Shown piece by piece: positions 31,991 to 43,429 of a stretch of DNA of 64,000 bases. The DNA lies in NCBI RefSeq assembly GCF_024139115.2, contig NC_085139.1, forward strand, positions 74,877,203 through 74,941,202. Direction: 5' to 3'. Position 1 is the stretch's first letter, and each line of letters opens with the position of its first letter. Below the pieces are notes generated by a model that was given only the letters and a program-made list of their open reading frames with translations, had not been told where the DNA came from and did not search any database. A program made the position numbers and the translations under genes. This DNA comes from Armigeres subalbatus (lineage: Eukaryota > Arthropoda > Insecta > Diptera > Culicidae).

Positions 31991-32535
31991 CGCAAATAAG
32001 AGGTGGTCCAAGGGATCGGAGTCGGCTTCATGGGTCATACCGGTGGTCATGCTCTGTGGTCGAACTCGATCCTTTTATCGAACAAGTGGCCGCGCGAAGA
32101 ACAACATGGTATCGTCGCTTTCGCGGCGTCGGTCAACCGGGCGGGTTCCGAGCCCGAGGACGGAAAGTGGGCACCGCGTCGGCAAGTTCCTCTGTGTGTT
32201 GGCGAATAGACCCTATCGCAGAGAGGTCAATTTGGGGTGCATGCGGCATCATCTTTCTTGATACCAGTCGTGCAGAGGGAAGCAGGCGCGAAGTCGACCC
32301 TTCCCACCTTCCGAGGACATAGGACGTGGTAAGGCCACCTGGAAAGCCGGCAATGCGCTGGCACGATACCATGGTGTTCTTCTAAAAAAGCGAGTCACGA
32401 TGTTCAGAGGTCGGGGATATAGTCCTGCCTCCCTCGTTTGCTGTTGGAGGTGGTCCCTAACCCCGCATTTCCTGGACAACCCAGGATGTCTGTTGAGCAG
32501 ATTCCCCCTCCATTGCTAAGGAAGAAAAAAAAAAC

Positions 32536-32790
32536 ACACACATACATACACACAAACAGACATCACCTCAATTCATCGAGCTGAGTCGTTTGGTTTATAA
32601 CATTATGGGTCTCCGAGCCTTCTATCAAAAGTTTGGTTTTGGAGTGATCAGTGAGTTTTTATTTCACCGAGAAGAACCAATTCAAGTTCGAAAGATTATC
32701 CGTCACCCAACGGGATATCTGCTGTGATTTTGCCAGCCGCTCCACGGTGCCCCGGAATTCAACTGAAGGTTGTGTTCGGTAGCATGTTCG
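32536..32790. other. Spacer
   Basis: It contains CTGAGTCGTTTGGTTTATAA and GGGTCTCCGAGCCTTCTATC, words that look like an interspersed repeat, possibly the right-hand part of the family at 30.1 kb. I cannot prove this. Confidence 0.35.
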
Positions 32791-33060
32791 CTAAGATGTT
32801 TTGGATTCAGGGAGGTTTAGGCTTGTCGCTCTGAGTACGCTCTTGACGCTGACAGAATTAGATATGACGAGGAAGGGGTTCCTGGACGGGTAGGTGGTGG
32901 CGATGAGTGCCGCGGCTGCATCGGTCGAGAAAATGCTGCACATATCAGGGAGGCTGTCTGAGACAGTGAAACCGGTCCCGGCGACCCCAATCCCGACTCC
33001 TAAGAGCCATCCTCGCTCCAAGACTCGCGCCACTGGGGGAGATACCGATGCAGGCGATCG
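32791..33060 (-). pseudogene. I-like RNase H fragment
   Basis: The minus frame reads VSDSLPDMCSIFSTDAAAAL, then IATTYPSRNPFLVISNSVSV. This aligns with FSAEAAAVFVAATIPANKPI and VVLTDSASV of the I-like element at 45 kb. The catalytic Glu of AEAA reads Asp and the catalytic Asp of TDSAS reads Asn (SNSVS), so it is dead. Only about 90 codons survive. Confidence 0.7.
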
Positions 33061-34320
33061 TGCGCAGAATCGGTCCCCAGATGACAATGCTTCTTTGTTC
33101 CAATAACTCGCTAAATAAATCCTAGCGTGTAAATTTATGACAAATGTTCAGCCAAGTTGTAACAGGAGAATCCCGGGTCAAGGCCGAAACAAAACGATAC
33201 GATACGCTACCAATGTTGCCAAGATAGTCCGGGGTAGCCTGTTACCAGATCCACCTGACTTTTGTAGTGCGCCTTCACTCCACACAGTTACCGACGGAAT
33301 CGGGTCGGAACTGTAAGCGCGAACTCTTTCCGTTGCGACCAAACCTTAAACCTTCAAAACAAATCCCGCTTATGCGCCAACACACCAGAAGGGAGTGATG
33401 CGGAACCGCAATTATGTAGGCCTGCCCGGCTGACTCTTTCAAGGCGGGTTTTTGACGAACGAAGCGAACTACTCACCAACTGACCAATAGGCAAAAAAAC
33501 GAATCAGAATAACAAAACCAAACTTTAACCTTTGGATCTCGGTTACAATAAATTAAAGTAGAAGCATTACATTCAGTTTAGATTCTCTATTGTTTCCCAT
33601 ACAAAATTTCTACTTCCTATCAAACTTGCGCAAGTTACTATCTACTCTAACCTGTTTGTAGCTTGGCTACCTGGATGTCCGGTCGCAGGCGACGATGGCG
33701 GCTGGGTGGTGGCTCAGGGACGACACTGCTGCTCGTTGTTGGTCCGATCAAGCCAAGGGACTGGCGATGGACGACAGGCCGGATGGGGGAAGGCCGGGCG
33801 ACGGTAAGGCCGGATGACGATAGGCCGGACGACGATGGACCGGATGGAAATTGGCCGGATGGTATTAGCTTGGCAGGACTATGAGGAGCGTCTCAAATGG
33901 CCAATCGATGCCGGTCGATAACGTGTTCGACGGCGCGGAGGTTGGTAGTGTGCTCGCCTCGCGAGGATTGGTATGGCTGACGACTTACGGTTCTGGCTTC
34001 CGGGTCCCAACGTGGCAAGTGTTTGTCTACTCTTCCGCCACTGACATCTTGACGCTTCCTAATATTCACGTTTCCGCACGATGTCACAACCGCCAAGGGG
34101 CGATCGCGGATTTGGAGATTAGTGCACACAGCAGCAAACGACTCGAGCGTACGAGCAACACCACAGCGCACTTGAAAAACGACGGCTCCGGGTACTGCGT
34201 AGACCGCACAAAAAAACCTTCACTTGAAGGTTTAACCTGGTTAATTTTCGTTCGATAACGCGTTTATACTCTTTTTACGATTCACTTCTTGTCTTCGACT
34301 ACCGATAACTTTAAGTAAGA
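33061..34320. other. GC-richer block, possible LTR-retrotransposon 5' region on the minus strand
   Basis: On the minus strand, GTATAAACGCG (about 34269-34259) could be a TATA box. About 175 bases on, TGGCGGTTGTGACA (near 34090) resembles a tRNA-primed binding site, and an ATG with a very short frame follows near 34050. A GGCCGGATGACGATA-type short tandem repeat lies at 33765-33870. No gag, protease or RT motif supports it, so this is only a suggestion. Confidence 0.25.
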
Positions 34321-34768
34321 CGGTAAGTAACGGTAAATCGCACATTAGAAATTATATTACTCAAATGTTCAAGAGAATAATAATAATATAATCAATTAGC
34401 AATGTATTGTAATAAACTCAAGAATTTTGTAGGAAAAAGACTTTTAGGGTCAAAACGTTAACGGAACGAATCGTGATGTTCACAAGACTTGTAGAGCACA
34501 CCAAGAGCTTCCGTTGAGAACTTGTTGCGATGATTTTTGGCGTTTATATCTCTTGTTAGATTATTTTTTTCAAAATTGAAAGAACCCCAAAAACACTAAA
34601 TCGACTTGAGCCACCTCGAAATTGTACCCGAATTAGCTGAAAATTTGTCAGGAGACTTATTTTAGCAAAAGAATTGTGATTCTGGGCTGACCGGTTGAAT
34701 TTTCGATACTTTTTGGAAACATGAAGAGGTCTACGATAGATGTATATGTATGTCGGCGGGAAGGAACG
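34321..34768. other. AT-rich spacer
   Basis: No supported feature. Confidence 0.4.
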
Positions 34769-35055
34769 AGATCAAATCCATCATTGTCCTAATCCTAGCA
34801 AGCGTCTACTTAAAAAAAAGGATCACATCCACTATTGCCTTAATTCACGCAAGCGCCTACTTTCAAAGAAGATGACACTTCCGCAATTATTGCCTTAACC
34901 CTGGCAAGTATCTACATTAAAAAAAGGTACCACATCCACATTGCTTTGAACCTGACAAGCGTCTACTTTTGAAAAAATGATCATACCCACCTTGATAACC
35001 ACCATTGCCTAAGTGTCTACTTTTAAAGAAAGTATCACATCCACATTATTCACAT
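34769..35055 (+). repeat. 51-55-bp minisatellite, five to six units
   Basis: Units follow GATCACATCCAC-ATTGCCTTAA-CCTGGCAAG and CGTCTACTTTTAAAGAAAG with small indels. The first starts at 34769 and the last partial unit ends near 35055. Related words occur at 27.62-27.87 kb. Confidence 0.68.
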
Positions 35056-38000
35056 TATTCATTGCGTTTACTCAGCTTATGCATGCTTTCTACGAAAGGT
35101 TTTTAAAATTATTATCGATCGGTGTTATACTCACCGTTCCGCGTTTATTTATCCAGCACCACTTAGTCAAGCAACGAAAAAAATGTCTCACGGTATGCCT
35201 ATCTTAAATGTGTACAGAGATGATAAGTGAGAGATTTTTTCACTTCTGAAGTTGTGAAGCAAATTTGAAATTGGATTCTGTCGGGCTTTACCTTACGGAA
35301 GTTTCCGCAGAAATTCCCGGAACAAAACTTTGTTTTTTTTTAGGAATTCACGAAGAAATTTTCGCTGCAATTTGTGCAGGACTTCCCACGGAATTGACTC
35401 ATGAATGCATATTTTTTTGTTTTTTATTTGTTTCAATTTCTTCGTCAAGAATTCAAATTGAATAAAAATTTTATGAATTTCTAAAACACCGTTTTCGTTT
35501 TTTCCAATAGTGTTAAAATGATGTTTTTGATTTAGTTTTTAATTATTTACACTTTTTAAATGTTCGTTGAAAATTGTTTATTGTTTATTAGGTTTTACAT
35601 TTGGATTCTTGTAGCTTCAATCGTTATCATTATTTACACTAATCAAGATGGGCAGATGCCATTGAAATTTTCGTTTGAAATTGTCATTACTTAAGGGATT
35701 AGATTCGAGCATCACGTACCCCTAACCACAATTATGGTGTGAAACTGCCGAAATAATGTAATATACCGACGGATGACTCTGTTGAACTGGACTGAATGGA
35801 CGCTAGCCAGCAGTGGAGAAAAAACACTGCTTTTTGTTACTTCCACTCCAACAATACACAGCCGGCCAAGTACATTCCGCAAAGCAGGTGCTTACGATTG
35901 TACTAATATCAACGATGATCGCTCATTCATCGCGATGTTAACCGCGTCAACAAGTCTTTTCACGCTGATTTTCCCAGTCTGCCTAATTGGGTGTGTAATG
36001 CTTCAAATGGGTGAATTTGGATTCCACGAAATTAATATTTATTCAAGTCAGGTCAAATTAGTTAGGCTTCAATACCGGCCCAAATCTTGTATACACCGGA
36101 GCAAATTCACCGGAAATAAAATCACGATAGTCATAAGTTTGATCGTCCATTATCCGCCTGCAAAGAGCACCTGCCATCAGCAGCAGCCCTCCGTACCTAA
36201 TGACACAATTTACAAAACTTTTCAATCGATTGAATTGGATTATGGAGTGATGCCCAGGCAGGCAGCCATCGGCGGCAGCTGTTACATTGTTCGTTCCGCT
36301 GGCTGAAGCATTTTATGCTGAATTATTAACGAAAATTTGGCGTACTTTAGCAATAAAGAATTTGGGGATGAATTAATTTGAGCACCGCACAAATCACATT
36401 ATATGCAGCGAGTATGGCTGAATTTTAAAAAAAGCAGTGCTGTAGTAAATTTCACGATTAGAATCTGGTTCTCTAATTTCAGAACAATCGGGAAATGCAA
36501 ACATACTAAAATTCTAGATTTTTAGGGACTTCAAGAACTACATTTGTATTTGCAACATGTAAAGTAATATCGAATATTATTCTAATTCTATATTATTATC
36601 ATTAAAGAGCTGGCTGTGGGTCATGCGGTAGCCAATTCTATTAAGGTTTCAAGAGCAGCCAATATGAAGCTGATGCTGCTGGTATGTTCCACTTTCCCCA
36701 TGAGCCGAGTCTCGTATCAGAGATCACTTTGCAGGCTTGACTTGGGATGTTCGATGAAGCAGTTCCACCCACAATAGAACTTTACGCCTTCGCATATTAC
36801 TGCTGTGTTGCTTCACCATATCCTGTGGTGAACAAAGATGTCTCGTGCGTACTCAATTTGAAATTCATTTAGATTATCATGGTAATCGACATTTGTTTCG
36901 GTCTTATCTACGCACTCGTACGTATGCTACTTCGGATTACGCAATGATCCAATTGAACGAATCATCTCGGAACTCGAGTAATATCCAACAGATGAAGGTA
37001 CACACTTCTAGTGCAAATGCTACCCATTCGTACGGCTTACGAACGGATGGTGAATGGTTCCCGAAAGGGCAATGTCCTGCTTGTGCCATTCTTCGATCCA
37101 GTCCGCCGAAGGGAGCGCTCCCGTCTTGGAAATGCGAAATTGCAAGACCATTGCCATCCCAACTCAAACTTGGCTTTGAGTTGGGTGAGTGGCAGCAAAT
37201 GATATGCAAATTAAGATATTCAAAGCGAAATGCGAATGTGGGAAAATCCAGTTGGACCGACCGACACACGAACCGTGAATGGTCGATTTTCGTTATGACG
37301 GAGTAGATATTTCAGTTTCGGATTTGCACTTCGAAGAAATGGTATTACTGCCACAATACATAAAAGCAATAAATTGTGCAGCTACCGAAGCGGGTAAATT
37401 GGGGCGGATGAGTGGCACGTGGGTTCTTCATCTTTATCGAGGTTCGGTTCAATATTTTAATGTTTCATTCATGAGCTGCCAAAATAACTGAACTTTTGAT
37501 GGCTGAAATCGGAAAATGGATGTCTACCCTTTTTATGAATCTGGGGATTGGCTAAAAGAATGAGCTTTTATTAATCTGAATAAGAGATGCGGACATTGCT
37601 TACATACATGTTGTTGCTAATGTTGGTAAATCTTGTAATAATAATCATTTTTGCATAGATTTGTAACAAAATTGCAAATGACTGTCTACGAACTTTGAGT
37701 CCCAGCATGCATTGATATGCACAAAGCGTCAAGCATGATTCTGTTCTTCAATTCAAATGACACTAGACAAAGAAAATTGCACTCAACCCTTACAAGATCC
37801 ACCGTGAAAACACTTCACCCAACTCAATTGGACCGAAATTTATTCCAAAACCCCATTCCGAAAGGGGAACCTGCAGAAATGACACAAAAGTGAACCGAGG
37901 GAGAGCGAGGCTGAGGGAGAGGCATCTAAAAAGCAAATACCTTCAGGAGCAACAAGAGCAACCGAATGTTTGAAGAATAGGTATTTGGTGATTCTGTCGG

Positions 38001-38984
38001 TCGTTCCACGAAACAAATTAAAATTGCGCACTGCACCGAGACCGGGTAGCCAATGCCAACAGGCGGAGCCCGATGACAACCGCCGCCGCAGCGCACCGGT
38101 GAACGAATCACCGTCTTACACTTGGACCGGAGATCGTTGTCACCGATGACGGGAAAGAATGCTGGGAAAGGAGGTACGCTTTTCCCAGACAATCTTATTA
38201 CTTTGCATTTTTCTAGGTTTTCTCGGTGCTCGTGCTGCTCAAGTGGGGGAGCTTCGAACGCAATTTGAAAGGGAAATCCATTTTTGTGGATATATTTTTG
38301 AAGTATTGAGTTCATATATTTAAGTTTTGTGTGAATTTTGAGATATCAAATGTGTTGCTTTTTCTATCCACATGTAGGCAAAATCCTTGCAATCCTTGTC
38401 GCGTTTCATCCACCAAGTTGAGAATATCCAACTTGTTATTACGCTGAAATTTTTAATTTAAAAGTATACAAATCGACCACCGGCCACGGTGCGCATCCCA
38501 CTGGACCCATGTTCCACGAACGTATTTGCCCAAGACGATGTCAACATTTCGAAGGTCTTTTCACTCTGGTTGCAGAACTCTTCGAGTCTTACCTTTTTGG
38601 GGGTGGAAATCGGCGACAGGCAGATTAGATCCCTGTTGCAGCTTTGGTCCTTCACGGTGTATGTGAACCGAAGTGACAAACCGACTGGTGGCTAACCTGA
38701 AAAGAAAAGAAACGGAAAAATATGAATGTGTCACCACGGTAACAGCAACTGTTGAACTCGGGCCATGTCGCAACATGGCGGTAATTGGTGTTGTTGCGTT
38801 TGAAAGATGTAATTTCCACAAAAAACATACCCATCCAAGGGCGCATTGTGGGAACGTGGTTTGTTCAAAAAGTTCCACTTGAGTGCTTAAGGTGAAGAGC
38901 GGTAGATCTGATGGTCAGAGCGTGGGAATTTGCATCGTGACTTGACCTTGCCCCATCCATGTAATAGCTCTGATTTGCATATTT
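35056..38984. other. Low-repeat DNA, no recognised gene
   Basis: ORFs at 35773-36306 (177 codons) and 36845-37306 (153 codons) have no domain I recognise; the first has one hydrophobic stretch (SLFTLIFPVCLIGCVML). The block 36.8-38.9 kb looks less repetitive than the rest and is the likeliest place for host regulatory or intronic DNA, but no splice-supported exon is evident. Confidence 0.35.
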
Positions 38985-39300
38985 CGCCGAATGGCTTTTC
39001 CCGTCGTATTCGGCGAAAACCCATTTTTTCAAATGCCACTTGGACGAATAAAACGTTAAGCTGAAAGTTATTTAGCCAAATTTGATCGAATTGAACGTTT
39101 GTTCAAAACGGGTATTATGTCGAAAATGGTTTTACCGAAAATGACATTTAGCCAAAAGTGACATACAGGTGAAAGGAACATTCTGTCGAACTGGTAATTT
39201 GGGCAAAAAAGTTGATTGCTTCAACAGGTCATTTGGCTGAAATTGTCGTTGGGCCGAATAGATCTTTTGACCAAAAATGATTCTGCCGTGAGACGAGTTT
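38985..39300. repeat. 17-bp GGCCGAA-type array, left of RTE-like copy 2
   Basis: Units such as GGTCATTTGGCTGAAAT and GTCGTTGGGCCGAATAG. A similar array resumes at 41163 beyond the RTE-like copy, so that copy probably landed within the array. Confidence 0.68.
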
Positions 39301-39653
39301 CCCATTTAACTTCGAGTCGAGTCAAATACGAGACACTGAAGATGGCTTAACAGTTAAGGTCGAACTACGTATGTGTTAAGATTACAACGTGGTAGAAATA
39401 AATAAAATAAGTACTAAACTCGTCCTATTGCATGTGAAGACATTCCAATAAAAGAGCATACAAGTATTAAAATTTCCCAAAAATATTGTTTGGTATAAAT
39501 GGTTGTCCGGCAGAAAAAAAATAGGCCTGAAAATGTACTTTCTTGAAAGATCTCCATCCTGAGCGTTGTCCAGGCTGTTTCCAGGTTAGATTTCGGTCGA
39601 CTTCCTTTTTTTCTTTATTGAGGCTTCGCCACCATGAGCCTCTGGGTCTGCCT

Positions 39654-39929
39654 CTACTGCGATATCCCGCTGGGTTCCAGTCTAATACTTAGTTTACAGA
39701 TTTCGGTTCCGCCCCTACGTAGAGTGTGGCCGACCCAGCCCCACTTCCGATCCCGAATTCCTGTTGCTATCGGCCTCTGGTGACAACGACGATGGAGCTC
39801 GTTGTTTGAGATCCAGTTGTGAGGCCACCAGGCCCGAATTATATACCGTAGGCATCTGTTGATGAACACCTGCAGCCGTTGAGTGTTCTCCACTGATACA
39901 CACCATGTTTCGCTAGCATATAACAGCAA
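39654..39929 (-). pseudogene. RTE-like C-terminal domain, copy 2
   Basis: It reads LLYASETWCVSVENTQRLQV, RCLRYIIRAWWPHNWISNNE and RKWGWVGHTLRRGGTEICK, almost the same as copy 1 at 7200-7440. A one-base shift separates it from the RT part. Confidence 0.83.
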
Positions 39930-39988
39930 AGATTTTACGTTAGAGTTGAAAATTCGTATTTTGGTGCGTTCACTTATCTGCCTGCTTT

Positions 39989-40870
39989 TCAGATATTTCT
40001 TAAACTCGGAAAGGCCGCCCTTGCTTTCTTGATCCGTGCGCCTATGTCGATCTTGGTGCCATCGTCTGACGCCATTTGGCTACCAAGATATTGGAAGCTT
40101 TCGGCATTCTCCACTGGGTGCCCGGCTACTGTGAAACAGAAAGGGGTAACCGTGTTTACATCCAACAATTTGGTTTTGTTGACGTTGATGACTAAGCCTG
40201 CCGAAGAGGAGTGCTCGATAAGGTGGTTAAGCTTACTTTGCATATCAAAGCACCGTTGAGCGAGGAGTGCAACGTTATCATCCAAGTCGAAGTCGTTTAG
40301 GTGCTCCATGGCTATAGGCTGCCATAACAGCCCGCGGTTTGGTTCACGGTCAATCGCACCTACCAAAATCTCGTCGATTACGATGAGGAACAGTAACGGT
40401 GATAGAATAGATCCTAGCCGCACACCAACTACGACCCGGATAGGGTCCGACAAGACCTCATTGTGCAGCACTCTACACGAAAAGGCCTCGTACTGTGCCT
40501 CGATAAGGCCGATGATTTTCTCAGGAACCCCCTTGCGTCTCAGAGCGCCCCACATTTTCTCGTGATTGAGACGGTCGAAAGCTTTTTCGTAGTCAATGAA
40601 TACCAAGTAAAGGGACTCTTGGAATTCGTTGACCTGCTCCAGAATGATACGGAGTGTAACAATATGGTCCACACAGGATCTTTCGGCACGGAATCCAGCC
40701 TGCTGCCGCTGGAGAGTCGTATCGATCTTCTCCTGAATCCGGGCTAGGATAACTTTGCATAGAACTTTGAGAACGGTACACAGCAACACAATGCCTCGCC
40801 AGTTATCGCATACCGTCAGGCCACTCTTTTTGGGCCCCTTCACTAAAATATCTTGCATCCAGTGTTGCAT
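39989..40870 (-). pseudogene. RTE-like RT domain, copy 2
   Basis: Motifs are VKGPKKSGLTVCDNWRGIVL, QQAGFRAERSCVDHI, FIDYEKAFDRLNHEKMW, GVRLGSILSPLLFL (Gln of RQG is Leu) and LNDFDLDDNVALLA (FADD decayed to LDDN). The catalytic pair is therefore lost here, unlike in copy 1. Its N-terminus is an artefact of the internal deletion. Confidence 0.85.
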
Positions 40871-41162
40871 TCATCTTCGCCCCGCTTATTAAGCGTCGAG
40901 AGATATCGTAGAGGAGGCGAATGTCCCCGTTTGCTGCGCCATTCTGTCCTTCGTCGGTCAGAGAGTCTGCCCACGCTCGCTTGTCGACATGAGCGTTTTA
41001 CTTCCTTCTCAAGAGCCGAGTATCGTTGACGGGCTAAGACTTTGGCTCCTATGGTTTTTTATCGCTCTTCGGCTTCTCTTCACTCCTCTTCCTCCAGGTC
41101 TTATCGGTGATCCATTGCCGAACGATACCTTAGGGCTAATATCCAATCCCGTCAAAGGCTAC

Positions 41163-41365
41163 TTTCTGTCAAACGACCATTTTGGTCAAAGGGCATTTTC
41201 GGTCATTTGGCCGAAAATTTGCGTTAGATTTTGAGATACTGTTTCAGCCAAATAACTTTAGACTAGATGGGCTTCAGTCAAATGGTTTGTTCAGTCAAAC
41301 GACATATTCGGCCAAACAACTATCGGACTTGTATCATTCGACCAAATTGCTTTCTGCCAAACGAA
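41163..41365. repeat. 17-bp GGCCGAA-type array, right of RTE-like copy 2
   Basis: Units such as AACGACCATTTTGGTCA, GGGCATTTTCGGTCATT and GACATATTCGGCCAAAC follow the same unit as at 38985-39300. Confidence 0.65.
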
Positions 41366-41689
41366 CCTTCTCTGTTCAAAAATTCAATTTCAACGAGAAA
41401 TTATTTGGACTTCAACGGGAAAATCTTCGGATTTTCTACCGGAAGTTTTAATTAGTTTTTACAAAGAGCTTTCCAATATATCAACGGAAAATTGTGAGGA
41501 ATTCTCAAGTGAATCGGAAATAATTTCTGTAGTCTCTACGTGATGTCTACCGTGAAGTTCTACGGAAATTCCACTGATTCTTCGGAATTTCCGCGGGAAA
41601 TTTTGTGAACTTCTTAAAATTTGAATCGGCCTAGAAAATTGTAGATCAGACAAACGGTGGCACGCCGATGAAAAAATGTCGATTCACAC
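41366..41689. other. Degenerate GAAATTCC-type sequence
   Basis: Loose repeats of CGGAAATTCC and GAATTTCC words; no gene. Confidence 0.4.
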
Positions 41690-41845
41690 ACACTTTTATT
41701 TGGATATCAATTTTTAAGTTCTACTCATCAAGCCTGATCGATAGACATCCATATTGCATAGCTTCGGGTCAAATCTTGGATTTCAAAATGACGTCGAACA
41801 TCGATTTTAGAGCTCTACTCATCAAGCCCGATCGATAGACACCCA
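41690..41845 (+). repeat. About 118-bp satellite family, partial array 1
   Basis: The words TCTACTCATCAAGCC, GATCGATAGACA and GATTTCAAAATGACGTCG occur in tandem. The same ordered words recur three times at 43093-43390, so the intervening 41846-43092 block may be an insertion or a rearranged piece within one array. Confidence 0.65.
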
Positions 41846-41849
41846 ATGG

Positions 41850-42054
41850 GGAGGGTAATTTGGCCGAAACACATTCGGTCGAAAGCCATTTGGGCAAATG
41901 CCACTAGCAGTTGTATACCTGGCTACGTCCTTACAATCACGGAAGGATGGGAAGGAATGTCCTGAGACACGTCCGATCACGCACCAATTGTTTACTCACT
42001 CGGCCGGGCGAACTATCTGCTTACTGAGCAGAAACACGACAAAAGAAGCACTGA
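41850..42054. other. Spacer with a few 17-bp units
   Basis: GGCCGAAACACATTCGGTCG-type units lie at 41856-41912. The rest is unrecognised. Confidence 0.4.
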
Positions 42055-42237
42055 CGGCCGCGCAATGCTGAACACAATATTTCGACAAATCGCGCGATCG
42101 TTCTGCTGTCCGAAACAAGAGCCAACACGCACTGAACTAATTAACTTTATTACCGGCCGCGCAATGCAAAACACAAATTTTCGGCAAATCGCGCGATCGT
42201 TCTGCCGTCCGAAACAAGAGCCAACACGCACTGAACT
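42055..42237 (-). repeat. 99-bp tandem repeat with GATCGCGCGATC-type core, two units
   Basis: The word GCGCGATCGTTCTG ends at 42105 and again at 42204, a 99-base period. On the minus strand the core reads GCAGAACGATCGCGCGAT, the same core found in the 108-bp repeats at 59.24-59.58 kb on the plus strand. Confidence 0.78.
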
Positions 42238-42483
42238 CAAGTGAGACGTCTCGCTTCTCATTCGTCATTATTCACTTCTTACTGTGAAAAGTTAGTAGTG
42301 CGAAGTGAGAAGTGAGTCGTCTCATTACTCTCACTTCTCACTGTTTACAGTGATCACTGAGAAATGAGAAATGAGTAGTGAGACGTGAGTCTTCTCATTA
42401 CTCACCTCTCACTTTTTACAGTGAGCAGTGAGAAATAAAAAAGTGAGTTGTTTGACGTCTCACTCTTCATTTCTCACATTTTA
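42238..42483. repeat. AGTGAGAAGTGAGA palindromic simple repeat
   Basis: Runs of AGTGAGAAGTGAGT alternate with CTCATTACTCTCACTTCTCAC. The block is therefore self-complementary over some 240 bases and low in complexity. Confidence 0.7.
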
Positions 42484-43092
42484 AATGCCGTCAAATGTCC
42501 TATTCGACCAAATGTCCTACGAGATCAAATGTCCTATTCAACCAAATGTCCTGTTAGGTTTTAAAATAGTTATCAATTGAATTCAATTATCTGATCCTAA
42601 GCCAACCAGTTCCAAATGACACGAACCCCAAGCGTTTCAGCAATAGAGAGTAAGAGAGAACCTATCTCGCATAAACGATAGCCGATGTTCAACCATCAGG
42701 TGGCTGAGAAGAAGGAATAGCAAATCTGTAAATATTGTACATATGTAGTAGCTAACTATACGTTGAAGCACAAGCAAGTACGGTAGGTTGTTTCCTTGGT
42801 CGTTTGATGACAAGAAATCATTCTAAGTATTGAGCAAAACTGCCAACTTTAACTTTGCGTGGTCGGTTTGAGTGCAGTGCACTGGACTTAGTGCATTTGG
42901 TGGAGTGCTTTAAATCGCGGTGAACTTTTCGGGGCTAATGAAATTAGCGAAGCAAGTTCTTCGAGTGACGGCACGTGAGTATCGTGAACATATCCTATTC
43001 GGCCAAATGGGTTTCAGCCTAAGGGTTTGTTCGGCCTAGTGGCATTCGGCCACATGTCTTTCGGCCGAATGGGTTTCGGCCAAACGACCCTT
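42484..43092. other. Spacer bounded by 17-bp repeat units
   Basis: ATGTCCTATTCGACCAA units lie at 42484-42557 and GGCCGAATGGGTTTCGGCC units at 42986-43091. Between them is unrecognised sequence without an ORF. Confidence 0.4.
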
Positions 43093-43390
43093 CTCCGATT
43101 TCAAAATGACATCGGACATCGATTTTCGAGTTCGGTTCATCAAGCCCGATTCATAGAAACACATATTGCGTGGTCTATATGGCCGCTATTTTGATTTTTG
43201 ATCCGTCACCTTGAATTTCAAAATGGCGCTAGACATCAATTTTGAAGTTCTACTCATCAAGCCTGATCGATAGACACCCATATTGGTTTCAGGCCGAATA
43301 ATTGGTCCATATGGACTCCATTTTGATTTTCGATTCGCCATCTTGGATTTTAAAATAGCGTCAGATATCAATTTTTGAGTTCTAATTTAG
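43093..43390 (+). repeat. About 118-bp satellite family, array 2
   Basis: GATTTCAAAATGACATCG starts near 43097, GAATTTCAAAATGGCGC near 43212 and GGATTTTAAAATAGCG near 43335. The spacing is about 115-125 bases. Between them recur CATCAAGCCCGAT-CATAGA and CATATTG words. Confidence 0.68.
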
Positions 43391-43429
43391 CGTAAAAAAA
43401 GTCACTCATTTTTCAGGCACTTACTCTCA

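Larger units (their letters stand above)
30361..32535 (+). mobile_element. R1-like deletion derivative, gag joined to ORF2 end
   Basis: A 5'-truncated R1-like element has ORF1, then only the last part of ORF2, then a 3' UTR ending in a run of ten A with CACACACATACATAC after it. The EN and nearly all RT are missing between the ORF2 start (about 31713) and about 31740. Relative to the R1-like element at 17-23 kb, the missing piece is about 2.6-2.7 kb. It therefore cannot encode its own RT. Confidence 0.82.
39542..41117 (-). mobile_element. RTE-like retrotransposon copy 2, truncated and deleted
   Basis: It is the same family as 4716-7650. The 5' end starts at the counterpart of position about 5665. 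A deletion of roughly 320 bases near 40860 removes the counterpart of about 5942-6261. The 3' end stops at the counterpart of about 7583, so the simple-repeat tail is missing. The longest open part is 39989-40870. Confidence 0.87.

Noticed and set aside
35773..36306. ORF of 177 codons with one hydrophobic stretch
   Set aside because: No signal peptide, domain or splice context; a single possible membrane segment is not enough to call a gene.
36845..37306. ORF of 153 codons in low-repeat DNA
   Set aside because: No domain; a minus-strand ORF overlaps it. Left as unsupported, though this block is the best place to look for host sequence.
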